From contig PFEG01000029.1 of assembly GCA_002793885.1 (NCBI GenBank), positions 1 to 19,052 of the forward strand: a stretch of 19,052 nt of DNA, read 5' to 3'. Positions 14,734 through 19,052 of the stretch are shown one piece after another. The notes under the pieces are model-generated. The model was given only the letters and a program-made list of their open reading frames with translations, was not told where the DNA came from and made no database searches. Positions within the stretch are counted from its first letter, which is position 1. Each line of letters opens with the position of its first letter. Origin of the DNA: Candidatus Saccharibacteria bacterium CG10_big_fil_rev_8_21_14_0_10_47_8 (GTDB lineage: Bacteria; Patescibacteriota; Saccharimonadia; Saccharimonadales; UBA10212). The translations under genes and the position numbers were made by a program.

Positions 14734-16212
14734 ATGACTGATTCGCAGAGGCTACGTGACGAGCTACAGACCATTGCTAAATATGGTTCGGCGTTGGCTC
14801 TTTTGAGCTGGGACGAGGAAGTAAACTTACCACCCAAAGCTCACGCCTTCAGGGGCGAAGTGAATGCTTTGCTTTCCGCTGAAGTCCATAGAAGGTTTAC
14901 GTCCGCTGAGTTTATTAAACTGGTTGAAAAGTTAAGCTCAGAAAGTAAGTCCCTAAATGCTAACGATCGGGTAAACGTCGAAGAAACTTGGCGAGACCTA
15001 GTAAGAGCTCAAAAATTGCCGGTTAAGTTCATTGAAAATTTGACTAGGTTGACGTCCGAGGCCTTTGGAGTTTGGGCTGAGGCTCGAAAACAAAAAAACT
15101 TCAAAATCTACGAGCCGGTTTTAAGGCGGATGGTGGACATGAAACGCCAAGAAGCCGAGCTTATAGGCTTTAAAGTTTCGCCCTATGACGCACTGCTTGA
15201 CGAGTTTGAGCCGGGCATGACCAGCGCCCAGCTAGACAAGCTGTTCGTTCCGCTTGCTAAAAATCTGTCAGCGCTAATCGGGCAAGCCAAAGATAGAAAC
15301 CAGCAAACCCTGCCCGAAGCTTTTTATGAGCTGGGTGCCCAAACAAAGCTGTGCCATGAGGTATCGGAGGCCCTTGGCTATGATTTTAATACCGGGCGGA
15401 TAGATGCCAGCCCCCATCCTTTTACGACAAGCTTTCACCAGACCGACGTGCGAATTACTACCCGTTACGACGAAAATGATTTTTGGGTGAGCTTAGGCTC
15501 AACCATCCACGAGATTGGCCATGCTCTTTATGAGCAAGGTCTGCCGGCTAAGCATTTTGGCACGCCGCTGGGCCAGGCCATATCGCTGGGGGTGCACGAA
15601 TCACAATCTCGGATGTGGGAGAATTTTGTAGGCCGTAGCCAAGAATTTTCGGAATATTTATACCCGTTGCTTAAAAAATACTTTCCAGATCAAAAACTTA
15701 GCTTCACAAGCCAGGAACTTCACCTCTGGCTTAACCGTGTAAGGCCAAACCTGATCCGTGTGGAGTCCGACGAAGTGACCTATAATTTACACATAATCCT
15801 GCGATACGAAATAGAGAAACAACTGGTAGAGGGCAAACTAAAAGTGTCTGAATTACCAGCTGTTTGGAGCCAAAAAATGAAAGATTACCTGGGCCTGGAT
15901 GTACCTGATGACGCGCAGGGCGTTTTGCAGGATGTGCATTGGTCGCATGGGGCCTTTGGATACTTTCCAACTTATAGCTTGGGCAACCTGTATGCCGCTC
16001 AGCTTTATAGCACCGCGACGCAAAAAATACCTGATTTGGCAAAGGGTTTTTCTGACGGTGACTTTGCCAAACTGCTTGGTTGGCTGAGGCAAAACATCCA
16101 CACACAGGGTCGGCGGTACCGGCCTGCCGAGCTTTTGGAAAAACTCACCGGCGAACCGCCAAATCCGGTGTACCTCCAAGAACATCTTGAGCGCGTGATT
16201 AAACTTGGCTAG
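14734..16212 (+). CDS. M32 family metallocarboxypeptidase (Taq/Pfu type)
   Basis: A cytoplasmic zinc or cobalt carboxypeptidase that trims C-terminal residues from peptides. 493 residues, the usual length. All family signatures are seen: HPFTTSFHQTDVRITTRY, the metal site HEIGH (259-263) with third ligand E289 in GVHESQSRMW (spacing H259 to E289 equals that in the Pyrococcus enzyme), IRVESDEVTYNLH, and DVHWSHGAFGYFPTYSLGN near the C-terminus. An in-frame ATG at 14659 would add 25 residues unlike the family. ATG 14734 gives the standard N-terminus and follows an extended -10, so it is preferred. It is divergent from the pilin operon and ends 34 bases before the next gene, whose own promoter overlaps its stop. 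Probable role: amino-acid salvage. Confidence 0.93.
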   Translation: MTDSQRLRDELQTIAKYGSALALLSWDEEVNLPPKAHAFRGEVNALLSAEVHRRFTSAEFIKLVEKLSSESKSLNANDRVNVEETWRDLVRAQKLPVKFIENLTRLTSEAFGVWAEARKQKNFKIYEPVLRRMVDMKRQEAELIGFKVSPYDALLDEFEPGMTSAQLDKLFVPLAKNLSALIGQAKDRNQQTLPEAFYELGAQTKLCHEVSEALGYDFNTGRIDASPHPFTTSFHQTDVRITTRYDENDFWVSLGSTIHEIGHALYEQGLPAKHFGTPLGQAISLGVHESQSRMWENFVGRSQEFSEYLYPLLKKYFPDQKLSFTSQELHLWLNRVRPNLIRVESDEVTYNLHIILRYEIEKQLVEGKLKVSELPAVWSQKMKDYLGLDVPDDAQGVLQDVHWSHGAFGYFPTYSLGNLYAAQLYSTATQKIPDLAKGFSDGDFAKLLGWLRQNIHTQGRRYRPAELLEKLTGEPPNPVYLQEHLERVIKLG

Positions 16213-16234
16213 TTTGTTAACTGGGGTTTTAAGG

Positions 16235-16240
16235 TACAAT
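16235..16240 (+). promoter_or_regulatory. -10 box placed for a leaderless transcript
   Basis: TACAAT ends six bases before the ATG at 16247, which would put the transcription start at the start codon. A weak -35 (TTTGTT, 16213-16218, 16-base spacer) overlaps the upstream stop. No SD in a sensible position was found. Confidence 0.45.
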
Positions 16241-16246
16241 TAGGTT

Positions 16247-16606
16247 ATGCTTTTTGAGTTTTTCGCGTGGTGGTATGGGCCAGGTTGGATTTTTGCTTGG
16301 CGTGAATCGCTGGGTTGGGTAAAAAAAGTGCAGCGCAGCTTTTCGGCTGATGTGCTTCTGCATACCCTGTTTTCGCCTTGGAAGAGAATTGTCAGTCTGC
16401 CTGGCCGTTCCCTGGATGAAAAGTTTAAGGGAGTTATTGACAACTTAGTATCAAGAACCATTGGTTTTTTCGTAAGGCTGTTTACTCTTTTGGCTGCCTT
16501 TTTGGTGATGATCCTCGCGGGCCTGGCCGGCTTGGCTTTGGCCATAGTTTGGCCACTGGTGCCAGTGGTTATAGTTTATCTTTTGGCACGGAGTATTAGC
16601 GGATGA
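16247..16606 (+). CDS. Small two-TM membrane protein coupled to the ClpC-like gene
   Basis: 119 residues. The N-terminus is aromatic (FFAWWYGPGWIF), followed by an amphipathic region with LFSPWKRI (41-48) and then two adjoining hydrophobic helices (about 73-92 and 93-115). I recall similar small proteins with an SPW-R/K-type motif in CPR genomes, but I cannot name a family with confidence. Its stop overlaps the start of the ClpC-like gene (ATGA, 16603-16606), so the two are translated together and probably act at the same membrane site, perhaps as anchor or adaptor plus ATPase. That role is inferred from coupling only. Confidence 0.75.
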   Translation: MLFEFFAWWYGPGWIFAWRESLGWVKKVQRSFSADVLLHTLFSPWKRIVSLPGRSLDEKFKGVIDNLVSRTIGFFVRLFTLLAAFLVMILAGLAGLALAIVWPLVPVVIVYLLARSISG

Positions 16607-18966
16607 GTGGGGAGCTTAACTTAGGTAGTTTGCGGGCTAAAAAAGCCAGATTAGCCAACCGCATTCATGGCAGTGTGTGGATGGTATTGATATCCTCAAT
16701 GGGACTTTTTGGGGCTGGTGGGCTGGGCCTACTTATTCAGGACGGAACTCGACATATTGGTTATGCTGTCTTAGCCCTAGCCCTTGCGAACTTAATGACT
16801 GCACTGTGGTATAAACGCGACTTAAGCCATTTTCCGGCCCGGATTCCGGCCCGTTCTTTAGACGATATTTTAGAACCCGGTCTGCTCGGAAGTTTTGGCA
16901 AGAATAATCATGTATCACCAAAACGAGCTTGGGAAATTGCCCAAAAGACCTGGGCTGCCAGGTTTTTAACCAACCATTTACTAATTGACCCACAGCAAAT
17001 CGGCCAACTGCTTAGCGAAACTGAAGCTGAGATGCCACCAATCTGGCAGGCTTGCCAAGACTTGATGGTTAAAACCGGGTCCCCCGAACTGGATGGAGCA
17101 GTTCTGTCAGCTTGTTTGATAGCTGGCAGCGAACCAACCAAACAGTACCTGGCTAGCCGCAACCTTAAACAGGAAGACGTAGTAGAAACCTATGGCTGGT
17201 TTATCCGTTTGAACCAATTCATTAACCAACCAAAGCCTTACTTTGGTGGCATTGGACGGGATTGGGCCAGCGGTTTTACGCCGACGCTTGATAGGTTTGG
17301 CCAAAACGTTAGCCGGATGATTGAAGCCGGCGGGGGGCATTTTCACACGCTTGCCCATGGCGATGTCCTAAATAGCGTGGTTCATAATTTAAGCCAAGGT
17401 TCCGGCAGCGTGGCTTTAGTTGGTGAAGTCGGTACTGGTAAAACCGGATTGGCCTACGGTTTGGCTCAGCGCTTGCTAGAAGGGCGCGACGAAAGTTTGC
17501 GCTATTACCAAATGTTAAGTCTCAACGCTTCGCTGATTTTATCTTCGGCCGGCAACGAACTGGAAAAAATAATGCTGACATTATTTGGCGAGGCAATGCA
17601 TGCCGGCAATGTCATAATCTTTTTAGATGAAGCCCGGCTATTTTTTGGCAGCGGCACTGGCGCGATTGATATTAGCCAAATACTTCTACCGGTTTTACAA
17701 AATCACAATGTTAAAGTAATCGCGGCTTTTACCCCAGGTGACTTCCAGCAGCTCAAGGCCAGTAACGAGTCACTGGCAACCACCCTGGCTGTAATTAATG
17801 TGACCGAACCGGATAGACCGCTAACTATGAAAATTTTGGAAGACACAGCTCTCACGTTTGAGGCCAAAGACAAGTTGTTAGTTAGCTATGAGGCGCTTTC
17901 AGAAGCCTACCGCTTAAGCGGCCAGTACATGCAAGACCAAGCTTACCCGGGCAAAGCCATTAATGTCTTGGAGCAGGCTATACCGTACACTGAAAATAAC
18001 GTGATGACAGCCGTATCTGTGCAAACGGCAATTGAGAAAACTCACGGCGTGAAAGTTTCCAAAGCCCAGGCGCCGGAAGCCGATGCCCTTTTGCATCTAG
18101 AGGCTAGTATTCATGCTCGTATGATCAACCAGGACCGCGCGGTTAAAGTAATCGCGGCCGCTTTGCGGCGCGGCCGGGCCGGCGTGGCCAGCCCCAACCG
18201 GCCAGTCGGCAGTTTCTTATTCTTGGGACCAACCGGCGTGGGCAAAACAGAACTAGCACGCTCGTTAGCGGCTACCTATTTTGGTAACGAGCGGCAGATG
18301 ATTCGTTTGGATATGACCGAGTACCAGAGCGCGGAAGATGTTGGGCGATTGCTGGATGGCGGCGGAGCCAACGATAAGAGCTTGATGCTGGCAATTCGCG
18401 AGCAACCCTTTTCGGTTGTTCTGCTTGATGAAATAGAGAAAGCCCACCCCAACGTTCTAAATCTATTACTTCAAATGCTGGATGAGGGTCAGCTGACAGA
18501 TCAAACCGGCAAACCGGCTTCGTTTAAAAACGCCATCATTATAACTACTTCAAATGCCGGCTCGGCCGAAATCACGGAGCGCATAGCTGCCGGCGATGGT
18601 CTGGAGACTTTCGAGAGGCCTTTGATTAATAAGTTAATAAGCCAAGGCCAATTTAAACCCGAACTCATCAACCGTTTTGACGAGATTGTATTATTCAGGC
18701 CGCTCAGTCAAGCCGAGCTGGCCCAAGTTGCCGGATTGATGTTGGCTGAAGTTAATAAAACCCTAAGCAATCAAAACGTTAAAGTTGAGCTTACGCAGGC
18801 GGCTTTGGATGCTGTTGTTAAGGCTGGTTACGACCCGCAGTTCGGAGCCCGCCCAATGCGCCGGGTAATCCAAAAAATGGTTGAAGATACCATAGCCACT
18901 CGCCTGCTTAGTAATCAAGCCCAAGCCGGTAGCACAATAGTCTTGGATGATAAAGATCTAAGTTAG
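16603..18966 (+). CDS. Membrane-anchored ClpC-like double AAA+ ATPase lacking pore loops
   Basis: 787 residues. Two TM helices (about 25-45 and 52-69) precede a ClpN-like helical region (80-240) and two AAA+ modules. D1 has Walker A GEVGTGKT (274-281) and Walker B FLDEA (D342, E343). D2 has Walker A GPTGVGKT (542-549), Walker B LLDEIEKAHP (D609, E610), arginine finger INR (R691) and sensor 2 GARPMRR. Unlike ClpC, the D1 pore loop KYRG is SSAG (314-317), the D2 pore loop GYVG is missing (GGGAND at 586-591, about five residues shorter), the D1 arginine fingers are gone (ATTLAV at 392-397), and no ClpP-docking LGF/IGF loop is seen. The M-domain insertion is also absent. ATP-driven remodelling at the membrane, not degradation, is the reading. 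The GGAG site is nine bases before the ATG. Confidence 0.88.
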   Translation: MSGELNLGSLRAKKARLANRIHGSVWMVLISSMGLFGAGGLGLLIQDGTRHIGYAVLALALANLMTALWYKRDLSHFPARIPARSLDDILEPGLLGSFGKNNHVSPKRAWEIAQKTWAARFLTNHLLIDPQQIGQLLSETEAEMPPIWQACQDLMVKTGSPELDGAVLSACLIAGSEPTKQYLASRNLKQEDVVETYGWFIRLNQFINQPKPYFGGIGRDWASGFTPTLDRFGQNVSRMIEAGGGHFHTLAHGDVLNSVVHNLSQGSGSVALVGEVGTGKTGLAYGLAQRLLEGRDESLRYYQMLSLNASLILSSAGNELEKIMLTLFGEAMHAGNVIIFLDEARLFFGSGTGAIDISQILLPVLQNHNVKVIAAFTPGDFQQLKASNESLATTLAVINVTEPDRPLTMKILEDTALTFEAKDKLLVSYEALSEAYRLSGQYMQDQAYPGKAINVLEQAIPYTENNVMTAVSVQTAIEKTHGVKVSKAQAPEADALLHLEASIHARMINQDRAVKVIAAALRRGRAGVASPNRPVGSFLFLGPTGVGKTELARSLAATYFGNERQMIRLDMTEYQSAEDVGRLLDGGGANDKSLMLAIREQPFSVVLLDEIEKAHPNVLNLLLQMLDEGQLTDQTGKPASFKNAIIITTSNAGSAEITERIAAGDGLETFERPLINKLISQGQFKPELINRFDEIVLFRPLSQAELAQVAGLMLAEVNKTLSNQNVKVELTQAALDAVVKAGYDPQFGARPMRRVIQKMVEDTIATRLLSNQAQAGSTIVLDDKDLS

Positions 18967-18985
18967 CATGGCTCATTAAACTAAA

Positions 18986-19046
18986 ATGGAACAACCCGTA
19001 GAATTAGGTTTGTAAAAACCAACTAATTCAAGAGGAGCTGTTCCAT
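18986..19046 (+). promoter_or_regulatory. Long 5' leader hairpin embracing SD and start codon of the next gene
   Basis: The outer arms ATGGAACA (18986-18993) and TGTTCCAT (19039-19046) pair perfectly over eight bases. The middle arms GAATTAG (19001-19007) and CTAATTC (19023-19029) pair over seven. GTTT/AAAC can extend the top. The SD AGAGGAG (19031-19037) lies in the internal loop, and the start codon begins in the outer arm. Translation could be controlled by opening this structure. No T-run follows, so it is not a terminator. Confidence 0.5.
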
Positions 19047-19052
19047 GAGTAA
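19045..19052 (+). CDS. Start of a further gene, truncated by the window edge
   Basis: ATG at 19045 has a strong SD (AGAGGAG, 19031-19037) seven bases upstream and reads Met-Ser before the sequence ends. Function cannot be told. Confidence 0.6.

Noticed and set aside
12402..16606. UGA recoding as in Gracilibacteria/Absconditabacteria
   Set aside because: UGA ends the GspJ-like gene and the 119-residue gene at ATGA overlaps, and all other genes read normally with the standard code.
18986..19046. Terminal inverted repeat of an insertion sequence
   Set aside because: The arms enclose an SD and a start codon only 60 bases apart, with no target duplication or transposase visible; a leader hairpin explains it better.
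1..19052. CRISPR array, rRNA gene or complete insertion sequence
   Set aside because: No regularly spaced repeats, rRNA motifs or transposase genes were seen on either strand.

Overview
The window looks like a chromosome segment of a Patescibacteria/CPR-type bacterium, most like Candidatus Saccharibacteria (TM7). This is inferred from gene content, not from a marker gene. The supporting content is a phosphoketolase/acetate kinase pair, minor type IV pilins, proline-rich single-pass membrane proteins, a membrane-tethered ClpC-like ATPase, and a mix of Shine-Dalgarno (SD)-led and apparently leaderless genes. UGA is used as a stop (in two ATGA gene overlaps), which argues against the UGA-recoding lineages Gracilibacteria and Absconditabacteria.

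Layout. 109-708 (+) is a Mn-type superoxide dismutase. 797-1444 (-) is a membrane protein with a channel-like pore segment that lacks a canonical filter. 1574-1647 (+) is tRNA-Gln(CUG), followed by a decayed 3' tRNA fragment. 1748-3337 (-) is a trehalose-synthase/phosphorylase-like GT4 glycosyltransferase. 3338-3702 is non-coding. 3701-5725 (-) is a membrane-anchored protein with a pseudopilin-like domain at its C-terminus. 5959-6225 (+) is a small dimeric alpha/beta-barrel protein. 6447-9958 (+) is the xfp-ackA operon, followed by two + strand terminator-like hairpins. 10244-10534 (-) is a one-RRM RNA-binding protein. 10819-14562 (-) is a three-gene minor-pilin operon. 14734-16212 (+) is an M32 carboxypeptidase. 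16247-18966 (+) is a small two-TM protein translationally coupled to a membrane-anchored ClpC-like AAA+ protein. At 19045 a new gene begins behind a strong SD that lies inside a long hairpin.

How the genes fit together. xfp-ackA converts sugar phosphates through acetyl-phosphate to acetate plus ATP, a fermentative energy route. SOD protects against oxygen. The pilin operon encodes I/J/K-like minor pilins, the first carrying Ig-like domains, and probably forms the tip of a type IV pilus. The separate pseudopilin fusion may belong to the same surface machinery.

The best candidate for an undescribed system is the pair at 16247-18966. The ClpC-like protein keeps both Walker A/B sets and the D2 arginine finger and sensor 2. 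It lacks both aromatic pore loops, the D1 arginine fingers and any recognisable ClpP-docking motif, and it has two N-terminal membrane segments. That suggests a remodelling or mechanical ATPase at the membrane rather than a protease unfoldase.

A 24-base element recurs in three intergenic regions around the pseudopilin-fusion gene and is otherwise unexplained.
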